A stretch of 64,000 bases of DNA from NCBI RefSeq assembly GCF_006440735.1, contig NZ_VFUA01000005.1, forward strand, positions 1-64,000, read 5' to 3'. Shown one piece after another: positions 49,678-61,826 of the stretch. The notes beneath the pieces were generated by a model. That model was not told where the DNA came from and did not search any database. It was given only the letters and a program-made list of their open reading frames with translations. Within the stretch, counting starts at the first letter, position 1; each line of letters opens with the position of its first letter. Position numbers and translations under genes: made by a program. The DNA is from Mesorhizobium sp. B2-7-1. GTDB lineage: Bacteria > Pseudomonadota > Alphaproteobacteria > Rhizobiales > Rhizobiaceae.

Positions 49678-50868
49678 GTGTTCATCCCCTTCTTCCTCGA
49701 GCTGAAGGCCGCGCGGGTTCCCGTTTCGCTCAGGGAATATCTGTCGCTGCTGGAGGGGCTGGAAGCCGGGTTGGTCGATTATGACGTCGAGGCTTTCTAT
49801 TACCTCGCGCGCTCGGCACTGGTGAAGGACGAGCGCCATATCGACCGGTTCGACCAGGTCTTCGCGCATGTCTTCAAGGGGGTCGAGGCGCTCGGTGGAC
49901 CCGATGCCGTCGATGTCGCCAACATCCCGGAGGAATGGCTGCGCCGGCTGGCCGAAAAGCACCTGACCGACGAGGAGAAGAAGCTGGTCGAGGCCTTGGG
50001 CGGCTTCGACAAGCTGATGGAGACGCTGAAGCAGCGGCTGGAAGAGCAAAAAGGCCGGCATCAGGGCGGCTCGAAATGGATCGGCACCGGCGGCACCTCG
50101 CCCTTCGGCGCCTATGGCTACAATCCCGAAGGCGTGCGCATCGGCCAGCACGAAAGCCGGCATCGCCGCGCGGTGAAGGTCTGGGACAAGCGCGAATTCA
50201 AGAATTTCGACGACACGGTCGAGCTCGGCACCCGCAACATCAAGGTGGCGCTGAAGCGGCTGCGCCGCTGGGTGCGCGAGGGCGCCGAGGAGGAGTTCGA
50301 CCTGCCAGGCACCATCCATGCCACCGCCGAGCACGGCTATCTCGACGTCAAGACGCGGCCCGAGCGGCGCAATGCGGTGAAGCTTTTGATGTTCTTCGAT
50401 GTCGGCGGCTCGATGGACGACCATATACGCGGCGTCGAGGAACTGTTTTCGGCGGCGCGCGCCGAGTTCCGCCAGCTCGAATATTTCTACTTCCACAACT
50501 GCCTCTACGAGCGCGTCTGGAAGGACAATCGCCGCCGCCTCGCCGAAACGATCCCGACCTTCGACCTGATCCACAAATACGGGCCGGACTATAAGGTGGT
50601 CGTCGTCGGCGACGCCTCGATGAGCCCCTACGAGATCGCCCATCCGGGCGGCTCGGTCGAGCATTGGAACCCGGAGGCCGGCAGCGTGTGGCTGGCCCGC
50701 CTGTTGCAGCAATGGCCGAACGCGATCTGGCTCAATCCCGAAGCCGAGAAGAACTGGCGCTACACGCATTCGATCCAGCTGATCAGCGATATCTTCGGCG
50801 GCCGCATGTTCCCGCTGACATTGGCCGGGCTTGAGGTCGCGACCAGGCAGTTGTCGCGCAAGCATTAG
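49678..50868 (+). CDS. VWA-domain protein, CoxE-like
   Basis: 396-residue protein from a GTG start (FIPFFLELKAARVPVSLREY). The helical N-terminal part is CoxE/YeaD-like, and the C-terminal von Willebrand A domain carries a MIDAS-like FFDVGGSMDDH (~residues 241-251) and VVVVGDASMSPYE. It is the expected partner of the MoxR ATPase at 48018; such pairs mature metalloenzymes or membrane complexes, here unidentified. Confidence 0.9.
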   Translation: MFIPFFLELKAARVPVSLREYLSLLEGLEAGLVDYDVEAFYYLARSALVKDERHIDRFDQVFAHVFKGVEALGGPDAVDVANIPEEWLRRLAEKHLTDEEKKLVEALGGFDKLMETLKQRLEEQKGRHQGGSKWIGTGGTSPFGAYGYNPEGVRIGQHESRHRRAVKVWDKREFKNFDDTVELGTRNIKVALKRLRRWVREGAEEEFDLPGTIHATAEHGYLDVKTRPERRNAVKLLMFFDVGGSMDDHIRGVEELFSAARAEFRQLEYFYFHNCLYERVWKDNRRRLAETIPTFDLIHKYGPDYKVVVVGDASMSPYEIAHPGGSVEHWNPEAGSVWLARLLQQWPNAIWLNPEAEKNWRYTHSIQLISDIFGGRMFPLTLAGLEVATRQLSRKH

Positions 50869-50961
50869 CCCACTTCCGCTGGAAGCGTCTGTAACAAACG
50901 CCTATGTTCCGACGAATACCCGTTGCAACCAACAACGAGCCGCCAAGGCCGAGGAGATTTC

Positions 50962-51366
50962 ATGGACACGCACGCCTATCCCGTCACCCGCACCGATGCC
51001 GAGTGGCGCGCCCGGCTGACGCCGGAGCAATATGCCGTAATGCGTAACCACGGCACCGAGCGTCCCGGCAGTTGCGCGCTCCTCTATGAGAAGCGCGCCG
51101 GCACCTTCTTCTGCGTCGGCTGCGACCAGCCGCTGTTCGAATCCAAGCTGAAATTCGAGAGCGGCACCGGTTGGCCGAGCTTCAACGACCCGGTCCCGGG
51201 CTCCATCGAGAACACCGTCGACCGCAGCTACGGCATGGTCCGCACCGAATGCCATTGCGCGCGCTGCGGCAGCCATCTCGGCCATGTCTTCGAGGACGGC
51301 CCGCCGCCGACCGGCCTGCGCTATTGCATCAATGGCGTAGCGCTGCGCTTCGAACCGGCGGCTTGA
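50962..51366 (+). CDS. msrB: Peptide-methionine (R)-S-oxide reductase
   Basis: 134-residue MsrB, which reduces methionine-R-sulfoxide in proteins. Two zinc CxxC pairs are present (FFCVGCDQ and HCARCGSH), as are the family block [11 protein letters not shown] and the catalytic cysteine in LRYCING. ATG 50962 follows GAGGAGATTT. It is followed by a clear terminator. Confidence 0.96.
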   Translation: MDTHAYPVTRTDAEWRARLTPEQYAVMRNHGTERPGSCALLYEKRAGTFFCVGCDQPLFESKLKFESGTGWPSFNDPVPGSIENTVDRSYGMVRTECHCARCGSHLGHVFEDGPPPTGLRYCINGVALRFEPAA

Positions 51367-51386
51367 TGCCTCGGAACCGGCTTCGC

Positions 51387-51412
51387 AAAGGGCGGCTTCG
51401 GCCGCCCTTTTT
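51387..51412 (+). terminator. Rho-independent terminator of msrB
   Basis: Ten-bp stem AAAGGGCGGC / GCCGCCCTTT with a stable TTCG tetraloop and trailing T residues, 20 bases after the stop. On the minus strand the AAA side gives a T-run too, so it can also end the convergent gene at 51421. Confidence 0.9.
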
Positions 51413-51420
51413 CGTATAGC

Positions 51421-51717
51421 TCAAACAACGACCGTCGCGATCAGCCAGAGCGCCGAGCCCAGCATCATCAGCTGCGCCTTCAAGCCGCCGCTCTTCTCGG
51501 CCGTCCGCCAGACGGCGATGGTGAGGAAGATGTTGTAGGGAACGGGGAGGAAATGCACCGGCAGCACCAGCCAGAGCGGCAGCTTCAATCCAAGCAGGAT
51601 CAGCGCCAGCGCCGAAGAGGCGATACTCAAGATCGTCCCGACAATCAGCATGTCGCGCCAGAACAGCCGATCGGGCGGAACCTCGCCCCTCCAGCGCGTA
51701 CGGAAGAAGTCCGTCAT
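51421..51717 (-). CDS. Small membrane protein, unknown function
   Basis: 98-residue protein with three hydrophobic helices (~20-45, 50-70 and 78-96: LIVGTILSIASSALALILLG, LWLVLPVHFLPVPYNIFL, LMMLGSALWLIATVVV). ATG 51717 is chosen; ATG 51747 would add ten residues. I recognise no named family. It is co-directional with and 10 bases after the gene at 51728. Confidence 0.65.
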   Translation of the reverse strand: MTDFFRTRWRGEVPPDRLFWRDMLIVGTILSIASSALALILLGLKLPLWLVLPVHFLPVPYNIFLTIAVWRTAEKSGGLKAQLMMLGSALWLIATVVV

Positions 51718-51727
51718 CGCCGGCGAC

Positions 51728-52168
51728 CTATTCCTGCCCCAGAACATCGGTCACGGCTTCTTCGAAGCGCGAGCACTCCGTCACCAGCCAGTCGGTCATC
51801 GCCGGCCAATTGTCCTCGGCATAGCAGTTCACGTGCCATAGTGAATTGATGCCGAGGTCCTGCGCGCTCTGGTCGGGCTTGAGCTTCAGCTTCGCCTCGA
51901 TCGTGGGCTGAAACGGCTTCAGCCGCGACCAGGACTCGGTGGCGCCGAACTTCTCATTGCGCCCGAAGAAGACGCCGACATGGTTCTGCGCCGGCGCGAC
52001 ATACATCGAAAGAACCAGGGCGAAGTCCGGCAGCCCACGCTGCCAGAACCAAGGCCCGCGTCGCGCCATCCTTGGCCTTTCTTCCGGATGCCGCTCGGCG
52101 AACAGCGCCCAGAAGCCGCGATGGCGGAACTCCGAGGCGCGCCGGCCGCCGAAGTCGAATTCGTTCAT
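51728..52168 (-). CDS. Hypothetical protein, possibly DUF4268-like
   Basis: 146-residue soluble protein (FDFGGRRASEFRHRGFWALF, YVAPAQNHVGVFFGRNEKFG, WHVNCYAEDNWPAMTDWL). The aromatic-rich central part resembles DUF4268 domains, which occur as inhibitors or accessories of nucleases, but the match is from memory and weak. No signal or membrane segment. A MITE begins 20 bases upstream of the start. Confidence 0.6.
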   Translation of the reverse strand: MNEFDFGGRRASEFRHRGFWALFAERHPEERPRMARRGPWFWQRGLPDFALVLSMYVAPAQNHVGVFFGRNEKFGATESWSRLKPFQPTIEAKLKLKPDQSAQDLGINSLWHVNCYAEDNWPAMTDWLVTECSRFEEAVTDVLGQE

Positions 52169-52188
52169 GGCCGGCTGCCCCGCTGGCC

Positions 52189-52432
52189 GAGACTGTTTCG
52201 AAATTCGCTCTGGCGAGTCATATGGTGGCGGTTTCGAGAACCGTAGCGCAGCGGACTTTTGGGTCCGTGAGCCTGCGCATGACCCCGAAAATCGAAATCG
52301 ATTTTCGGAAAGGATCATGCGCCAAGTAAAATTGCTGCAGCGTCCTTTGCGCGTCCAAGAGGACGCGCGGCGCTGCAGTAGCGCAGAAAACGCCATCAGA
52401 TGGCCGCCGGAGTAGAATTTCCAAACAGTCTC
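52189..52432. mobile_element. 244-bp MITE-like element with ~42-bp terminal inverted repeats
   Basis: Both ends begin GAGACTGTTT-GAAATTC (52189 plus, 52432 minus) and the inverted similarity extends imperfectly to ~42 bp, ending in TGGCG. Inside are two palindromes, CCGAAAATCG/CGATTTTCGG near 52274 and a large hairpin CTGCAGCG...GCGCGTCC/GGACGCGC...CGCTGCAG near 52335-52380. There is no coding capacity. A shortened copy of one end is at 18418. The right end lies one base after the gapR stop. Confidence 0.75.
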
Positions 52433-52433
52433 C

Positions 52434-52694
52434 TCAGGCCATGCCGAGAGCGGCCTTGTAGAGGTCCAGGATGGTTTCCTCTTCCTGGCGCTCGGCCTGG
52501 TCCTTCTTGCGCAGCCGCACGATGGTGCGGATCGCCTTGGTGTCGAAGCCGGTGCCCTTGGCTTCGGCATAGACGTCCTTGATGTCGTCGGAGATCGTCT
52601 TCTTCTCTTCCTCGAGCCGCTCGATGCGCTCGATGATGGTGCGCAGCTGGCCGGCGGCTACAGTCTGGCTGGTCTCGGTGATTTCGTCGGCCAT
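52434..52694 (-). CDS. gapR: GapR-family (DUF2312) DNA-binding protein
   Basis: 86-residue DUF2312 protein: [20 protein letters not shown], a long coiled coil, then [20 protein letters not shown] and [14 protein letters not shown]. In Caulobacter, GapR binds overtwisted AT-rich DNA ahead of the replication fork and at the 3' ends of highly transcribed genes. ATG 52694 follows GGAGAGAAAA. Length and all conserved blocks are normal. Confidence 0.92.
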   Translation of the reverse strand: MADEITETSQTVAAGQLRTIIERIERLEEEKKTISDDIKDVYAEAKGTGFDTKAIRTIVRLRKKDQAERQEEETILDLYKAALGMA

Positions 52695-52845
52695 TTTTCT
52701 CTCCGCGTCTTCTGGAGCCGTGGCGATTCCCGTCACGGCGAATTGGAGCGGGTTCCCTGCCCGAGCGGGCGCGGCGGGTCAAGACACTTGTCGAGCCCCT
52801 GTGGACGACTGCTGTCAGTCGTCCATCCGACTCCAGTTCGAGCCG

Positions 52846-56304
<3,459 letters not shown>

Positions 56305-56515
56305 GGACTGGGCTCCAGCAGCGTAAGGAACGTTGAACCGGCGCAATGATTAGCGTGAAAATGCTGCAGTGCAAACAAATTTGAGCGACACCTAAAACGA
56401 TTTAGGTCGCTTGTTTGCGCCAAATCGTCATTGCTATTGTTCGAACACCGGCGGTCGGCGGTGGGTGGCCGATCCGGGGCATGGCGCTGCGCTTTCCGGT
56501 CAGTCGCGCCCACAA

Positions 56516-56546
56516 ACGAAAATGCCCGGCGCTGAGCGCCGGGCAT
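56516..56546 (-). terminator. Terminator downstream of the branched-chain binding-protein gene
   Basis: Perfect 11-bp stem ATGCCCGGCGC / GCGCCGGGCAT with a three-base loop, followed on the minus strand by TTTTC. It lies ~120 bases after the binding-protein stop and upstream of pyc, separating the two units. The rest of the 56305-56663 gap holds the repeat at 56560 and probably the pyc promoter. Confidence 0.85.
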
Positions 56547-56559
56547 CCGTGAAAAGTCG

Positions 56560-56663
56560 GCTAAAGCATGTCTCCCGAAAGTTTGCGGCGGTTTCGGCAC
56601 AAAGACATGCTTGAAATGAAGAACCTGAAGCAGGTCTCACGGCCTGCTTTAGAGTTCGCCGGC
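56560..56663. repeat. Intergenic palindromic sequence, possible dispersed repeat
   Basis: A 10-bp inverted repeat AAGCATGTCT / AGACATGCTT (56564-56573 and 56603-56612) is followed by a second hairpin AAGCAGG/CCTGCTT. Sequences like the first are, from memory, common between mesorhizobial genes. No gene is seen here. Confidence 0.5.
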
Positions 56664-57785
56664 TTATTTCTCGAAGTAGCTGTACTTGCCGTCGTCGCCC
56701 TTCTTCCATTCGTAGATCACATAGTCCGGACGGGTGATGTCGCCCTTGGCGTCGTAGCCGATCTCGCCGATGGCCGTCTTCCACGGACCGCCCGACTTGA
56801 TCGTCGCGGCGACCTTCTGCGGATCGTCGGCCGAACCGGTCTTGACGATGGCCTGGGCGATGATCTGCACCGCGGCATAGGAGTAGAGCGTGTAGGCTTC
56901 CGGCTCGAAGCCGGCGGCGCGGAACTTCTCCACGACTTCCTTGGCGGCCGGGTTCTTGCGCGGATCCGGAGCGAAGGTGTTGAGCGTGCCGGCAACGGCA
57001 TCGCCGGCGATCGAGGCCAGTTCGTTGGAGACGATACCGTCGCCCGAGAACAGCGGCGCCTTCAGGCCCTGGTCGGCCGACTGGCGGATGATCAGGCCGG
57101 CTTCGGTATGCAGACCGCCCCAATAGATGAGCGTGACGCCGTTTTCCTTCATCTTGGCGATGAGGGCGGAGAAGTCCTTGTCGCCGACATTCACGCCTTC
57201 ATACATCACTTCCTTGATGCCGTCGGCGTTGAGGTTCTTCTTGGTCTCGTCGGCAAGGCCCTGGCCGTAAGGCGTCTTGTCGTGGATGATGGCGATCTTG
57301 GCGTCCTTGAAATTCTTGGCGATGTAGTCGCCGGCCACCTTGCCCTGCTGGTCGTCGCGTCCGCAGGTGCGGAAGGTGTTCCACAGGCCGCGCTCGGTGA
57401 ACTGCGGGTTGGTCGCGGCAGGCGTCATCTCGAGGATGCCGTTCTCCGCATAGACTTCCGACGCCGGGATCGAGACGCCCGAGTTGAAGTGGCCGTCGAC
57501 ATACTTGACGCCGTCGGCGACGAACTTGTTGGCGACCGAGATGCCCTGCTTGGGATCGGAGACGTCGTCGCCGACCTCGAGCTTGAGCATCTGGCCATTG
57601 ACGCCGCCCGCCGCGTTGATGTCGGCGACCGCCTGTTCCGCGCCCTTCTGCAGCTGCGCGCCGAACGCGGCGTTCGGGCCGGTGATCGGACCGGCGACGC
57701 CGATCAGGATGTCAGCGGCCCACGCGCTGCCGCTGAACGCGATAAACGCGGTCAGCGCAACGGCGGACAAAAGTGACTTTTTCAT
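56664..57785 (-). CDS. livK: Branched-chain amino acid ABC transporter substrate-binding protein
   Basis: 373-residue periplasmic binding protein of the LIV type. It has signal peptide [23 protein letters not shown] (cleavage at ~23), family text [40 protein letters not shown], and ligand-site [13 protein letters not shown]. It is the last gene of the minus-strand liv group, ~135 bases after the DUF6867 gene, and may have its own promoter in that gap. Confidence 0.93.
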   Translation of the reverse strand: MKKSLLSAVALTAFIAFSGSAWAADILIGVAGPITGPNAAFGAQLQKGAEQAVADINAAGGVNGQMLKLEVGDDVSDPKQGISVANKFVADGVKYVDGHFNSGVSIPASEVYAENGILEMTPAATNPQFTERGLWNTFRTCGRDDQQGKVAGDYIAKNFKDAKIAIIHDKTPYGQGLADETKKNLNADGIKEVMYEGVNVGDKDFSALIAKMKENGVTLIYWGGLHTEAGLIIRQSADQGLKAPLFSGDGIVSNELASIAGDAVAGTLNTFAPDPRKNPAAKEVVEKFRAAGFEPEAYTLYSYAAVQIIAQAIVKTGSADDPQKVAATIKSGGPWKTAIGEIGYDAKGDITRPDYVIYEWKKGDDGKYSYFEK

Positions 57786-57921
57786 TGAAACGCTCCCATT
57801 TACGGAGTGGGCGTGGATGATACTTTCATGCGATGCCCACCCTTATCGCAGAAAGCATAGAATGCCGATTTTCAGGCACTTGTCACGCCGATTCATGCCC
57901 GAAACGGCGTAATGGTGAACG

Positions 57922-58266
57922 TCAACCTTTCGGTTTCCAGCTTAACAAGGAAGCTCTTTCATAGAGCCAGTTGTACTGCGTGACCATTTGGTTGGTGCGC
58001 GTGTATTGATAGCCGAGGAAGCCCAGTATCATCAGCACGATGGTGTCCACGATATAGTAATGCAGCGAGAACATCGTGCCCTCGAACAGCGCATGATGGA
58101 TGAACCTGACGCCGACGCCGAGACCGAGCATGTAGAAGAACAGCTGTACATACGTGTTCCAGGTTTGCGCCGCCGCCTTGCCGGTCATCCATGCCGCCCA
58201 GCCGCCGAGCAGGCAGGTGACGAACAGGAACTGCCAGACCGAGGCCTCTTCGTAGATAATGCCCAT
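57922..58266 (-). CDS. Small membrane protein in liv operon (DUF6867-like)
   Basis: 114-residue protein with three or four hydrophobic helices (VWQFLFVTCLLGGWAAWMTG, LFFYMLGLGVGVRFIHHALF, YYIVDTIVLMILGFLGYQY). It lies between livF and the binding-protein gene in the same direction, a position conserved in rhizobia as I recall it. Role unknown; perhaps an accessory of the transporter. Confidence 0.75.
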   Translation of the reverse strand: MGIIYEEASVWQFLFVTCLLGGWAAWMTGKAAAQTWNTYVQLFFYMLGLGVGVRFIHHALFEGTMFSLHYYIVDTIVLMILGFLGYQYTRTNQMVTQYNWLYERASLLSWKPKG

Positions 58267-58280
58267 GGTGAAGACCCCTC

Positions 58281-59009
58281 TTAGTGATGTCCGCCTTCGA
58301 GATAGGCGGCGCGCACTTCCGGATTGGCGAGCAGTTCCTTGCCGGTGCCGCTCATCGTCACATTGCCGTTGACCATGACATAGCCGCGCGTGGCGAGTTT
58401 GAGCGCTCCAAAAGCGTTCTGCTCGACCAGGAACACGGTCAGCCCTTGCGTCTTGTTGAGCTCGCGGATGGCGTCGAAGATCTGCTTGACGATCAGCGGC
58501 GCCAGGCCAAGCGAGGGCTCGTCGAGCAGCAACAGCTTCGGCCGCGCCATCAGCGCGCGCCCGATCGACAGCATCTGCTGCTCGCCGCCCGACAGCGTGC
58601 CGCCGCGCTGGGCGACGCGCTCCTTCAGCCGCGGGAACAGTGTGAACACCTTCTCGACGTCCTCGTCATAATGTTTGAGGTTGTCGAGGCTGGCGCCCAT
58701 CTGAAGGTTTTCCATCACCGTCATGCGCGGGAAGATGCGTCGTCCTTCCGGCGACTGGGCGATGCGCAGGCGGGCGATCTCGTGCGTCGGCAGTTGCGTG
58801 ATGTCGGTGCCGGCGAAGGTGATGGTGCCGGTTCGCGCGCGCGGCGCGCCGAAGATGGTCATCATCAATGTCGACTTGCCGGCGCCGTTGGCGCCGATAA
58901 GCGCCACGATCTCACCCTGGCTGACCTGCACATTGACGCCGTTCAGCGCGCGGATGTTGCCGTAGTAGGTCTCGACGCCCTTGATGTCGAGCAGCGTTGT
59001 GCCGGCCAT
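58281..59009 (-). CDS. livF: Branched-chain amino acid ABC transporter ATP-binding protein LivF
   Basis: 242-residue ATPase: Walker A GANGAGKS (~residue 38), signature LSGGEQQMLSIGRAL, Walker B LLLLDEPSLGLAP, and the LivF-type ending of its switch region (VEQNAFGALKLATRGYVM). It shares one base with the stop of livG. It works with LivG on the LivHM permease. Confidence 0.95.
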   Translation of the reverse strand: MAGTTLLDIKGVETYYGNIRALNGVNVQVSQGEIVALIGANGAGKSTLMMTIFGAPRARTGTITFAGTDITQLPTHEIARLRIAQSPEGRRIFPRMTVMENLQMGASLDNLKHYDEDVEKVFTLFPRLKERVAQRGGTLSGGEQQMLSIGRALMARPKLLLLDEPSLGLAPLIVKQIFDAIRELNKTQGLTVFLVEQNAFGALKLATRGYVMVNGNVTMSGTGKELLANPEVRAAYLEGGHH

Positions 59010-60430
59010 TATTTGCGCCCTCCACGCGTCGCGGGCTTGGCCGCCAATTCCTTCGCCAGCGTCTTCGCCTGGCCGATCCAGTCTTCGCGGGCGATGCGCC
59101 CGTCAAAGGCGAGATAGGCTTCCGCCGCTTCGATGTCGGCCTTCGTCCAGGCGGCGATCTGGTCGAAATGGAAGATGCCGTGCTCGTTCAGCTTCCGCTC
59201 ATTGACGGGGCCGATGCCCTTGATGCGGATCAGGCTGTCGGCCTTGCCGCCACGCGGCGCGTCGAGGCGGTTGGAGATGCCCCCGGGTTTTGCTGCGGGA
59301 GCCTTCGCGGCCGCCTTTGTCGCAGGTGCTTTTGCTGCCGGCTTCTTCGCCGGCTTTGCCGCGGCCGCCGGGCTCGCGGGGGGAGCAACCACCGGCTTGC
59401 TGGCGATTGACGCGGCGCGCGCGTCGATCTGGGCCGCTTTCGAGGCGCCCTTCGATACAGTGACCCGCTCGCCCTCGTCAGCGTGTTCGACGCTGTCGGA
59501 AACCGGCCCGGCCATCATCGAAGCGGAATTTCCCGGCCCGTGCGCGGCATCCGGCCCGGTATCGAGCTGCTCGATGACATCCTCGTCGCCGACTTCGGTG
59601 AGCACTTCCTGCACTTCCTCGTCGTCGACGCCGAGATAGGCGGCGATGACGCGCGGGTCGGTCCGGACGGATTCTGGATTGCCGTCGGAGATCTTGCGGC
59701 CATATTCGAGCACCACGACATGGTCGGAGATCTGCATCACCACCGACATGTCGTGCTCGATGAGCAGGATCGAGGTGCCGGTGCCCTTGATGCCCATCAA
59801 CAGTTCGTTGAGCGCCGCCGATTCCTTCGGATTGAGGCCGGCGGCCGGTTCGTCCAGGCACAGAAGCTCCGGCCCCGTGCACATGGCGCGCGCAATCTCC
59901 AGCCGGCGCTGCGCGCCATAGGGCAGGTCGCCCGCCGGATCGTCGGCGCGGTCGACGAGATCGGCCTTCTCCAGCCAGTGCCTGGCGAGATCGATCGATT
60001 CGGCCGAAGCCTGGCGATAGCTCGGAAAGCCGAAGAGGCCGAGGAAGGTATAGCCCGAGGCCTTCATCAGCTTGTTGTGCTGCGCGACCAGAAGGTTCTC
60101 CAGCAGCGTCATGCCGGAGAACAGCCGGATGTTCTGGAAGGTGCGCGCCACCTTGGCGCGCGCCGGGATCTCATGGTTGGGCAGGCGCTCGAGCAGATAG
60201 GTCGAGCCGTCGTTCCGGTTGAGGGTGATCATGCCTTCCGACGGCTTGTAGAAGCCGGTGATGCAGTTGAACACCGTGGTCTTGCCGGCGCCGTTCGGGC
60301 CGATCAGCGCGGTGATCTCGCCGCGTCTGGCCTGGAACGACAGGTCGCCGATGGCGACCAGGCCGCCGAACTTCATCGACAGATGCTCGACTTGCAGGAT
60401 GAAGTCTTTCGAGGAAGGGGTCGCGTTCAT
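59009..60430 (-). CDS. livG: LivG-type ATP-binding protein fused to a C-terminal helix-hairpin-helix domain
   Basis: 473 residues, about twice the normal LivG length. Residues 1-~270 are a complete LivG ATPase: Walker A GPNGAGKT, LPYGAQRRLEIARAMCTG, LLCLDEPAAGLNPKES, LIEHDMSVVMQI. Then comes an acidic stretch, an Ala/Pro/Lys-rich linker (~345-390), and a C-terminal domain (LIRIKGIGPVNERKLNEHGI, FHFDQIAAWTKADIEAAEAY, EDWIGQAKTLAKELA). This domain is like the HhH modules appended to NuoE and ribosomal L21 in Hyphomicrobiales. The extension is in frame and intact. Confidence 0.92.
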   Translation of the reverse strand: MNATPSSKDFILQVEHLSMKFGGLVAIGDLSFQARRGEITALIGPNGAGKTTVFNCITGFYKPSEGMITLNRNDGSTYLLERLPNHEIPARAKVARTFQNIRLFSGMTLLENLLVAQHNKLMKASGYTFLGLFGFPSYRQASAESIDLARHWLEKADLVDRADDPAGDLPYGAQRRLEIARAMCTGPELLCLDEPAAGLNPKESAALNELLMGIKGTGTSILLIEHDMSVVMQISDHVVVLEYGRKISDGNPESVRTDPRVIAAYLGVDDEEVQEVLTEVGDEDVIEQLDTGPDAAHGPGNSASMMAGPVSDSVEHADEGERVTVSKGASKAAQIDARAASIASKPVVAPPASPAAAAKPAKKPAAKAPATKAAAKAPAAKPGGISNRLDAPRGGKADSLIRIKGIGPVNERKLNEHGIFHFDQIAAWTKADIEAAEAYLAFDGRIAREDWIGQAKTLAKELAAKPATRGGRK

Positions 60431-61821
60431 CAGCCGTGACCCTCCTTGGTGAAGGAGGCTGAGACCGCTCTTCGCTCTTTAAGGAATGCGGTCGGTTCTC
60501 GACTGCCGACGAAACCGCGCGGCTTCCACAGCATGACGATGACCATGGCCATGCCGAACAAAAGCATGCGGTAGAGTTCGGGGGTGAAGTCCGGCCCGAA
60601 CACCGCCTTGAGGAAGTCGAGCTCGCGCAGGATCTCGGTACCGCCGATCATCACCAGCGCCGCCACCGCGATGCCGCCCAGCGAGCCCATGCCGCCGAGC
60701 ACGACGATCGCGAGGATGATCGCCGATTCCAGGAAGACGAAGGATTCAGGGCTGACGAAGCCCTGGCGGGCGGCGAAGAACGAGCCGGCGAAGCCACCGA
60801 ACATGGCGCCGGTGGCAAAGGCCGTCAGCTTGGTGGTGGTGGTGTTGATGCCGAGCGAGCGGCAGGCGATCTCGTCCTCGCGCAAGGCTTCCCAGGCGCG
60901 GCCCACCGGCAGGCGGCGAAGCCTGACGGTGACGAAAGCGGTGAGGAAGCACAGCGCCAGGGCGAGGTAATAGAGGAAGATCTTATAGTAGGCGCCCGAC
61001 TGCGCGATGTGCAGCACCTTGGCGATGTAGTTCGGGTCGGAGACGTTGAAGGACACCAGGCCGAAGAAGGAGACCTTCGGGATGCCGGAAATGCCGGCCG
61101 AGCCGTTGGTCACTTCGCGCCAGTTGATCAGCACCAGGCGGATGATCTCGCCGAAGGCAAGGGTCACGATCGCCAGATAGTCGCCGCGCAACCTGAGCAC
61201 CGGGAAGCCGAGCAGGATGCCCCAGAACGCCGCCATCGCGCCGGCCGCCGGCAGGAGGATCCAGAATGACAACCCGTAATGCGTGCCGAGCAGCGCATAG
61301 GCATAGGCGCCGACCGCATAGAACGCGACGTAGCCGAGATCGAGCAGGCCGGCCAGCCCGACGACGATGTTGAGCCCCCAGGCCAGCATGACATAGATCA
61401 GGATCTGGATGCCGAAATTGTCGACCCACTTCAGCGAGCCCTGGAAACCGAAGAGCAGCACCATCGCGATCGGATAGAGGATCAGCAAGGTGGCGCCGAT
61501 CTTGTTGAAGTTCTGGCGCACGAAGCCCGGCTCGGACACCACCGCCGGCGCCTGGGCCTTTTCAGCCTTCGACCTTTCCATCGCCGGAACCGCATAGGCG
61601 ACATAGAGGAACCGGCCGACGGCAACGGCGCCCACCACGATGGCCAGCAGACCCCAGCGCTGAACCAGGATCAGCTCGTTGCTGATGTTCTGGTCGGTCC
61701 TCAGACCGATGAACAGCACGAACAGGCCAAGCGAAATGACGCCGGCGTAAAGCGCCTCACGCAAAGCACGTTGCACGGGAGTAGCGACGGCGTCGCGCTC
61801 CGAAGACACGGTAGCGGCCAT
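60430..61821 (-). CDS. livM: Branched-chain amino acid ABC transporter permease LivM
   Basis: 463-residue permease with extra N-terminal helices before the LivM core. Core motifs: YVMLAWGLNIVVGLAGLLDL, YVAFYAVGAYAYALLGTHYG, LVLINWREVTNGSAGISGIP, REDEIACRSLGINTTTTKL. It shares one base with livG and lies 5 bases after livH. Confidence 0.95.
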   Translation of the reverse strand: MAATVSSERDAVATPVQRALREALYAGVISLGLFVLFIGLRTDQNISNELILVQRWGLLAIVVGAVAVGRFLYVAYAVPAMERSKAEKAQAPAVVSEPGFVRQNFNKIGATLLILYPIAMVLLFGFQGSLKWVDNFGIQILIYVMLAWGLNIVVGLAGLLDLGYVAFYAVGAYAYALLGTHYGLSFWILLPAAGAMAAFWGILLGFPVLRLRGDYLAIVTLAFGEIIRLVLINWREVTNGSAGISGIPKVSFFGLVSFNVSDPNYIAKVLHIAQSGAYYKIFLYYLALALCFLTAFVTVRLRRLPVGRAWEALREDEIACRSLGINTTTTKLTAFATGAMFGGFAGSFFAARQGFVSPESFVFLESAIILAIVVLGGMGSLGGIAVAALVMIGGTEILRELDFLKAVFGPDFTPELYRMLLFGMAMVIVMLWKPRGFVGSREPTAFLKERRAVSASFTKEGHG

Positions 61822-61826
61822 GAGGA

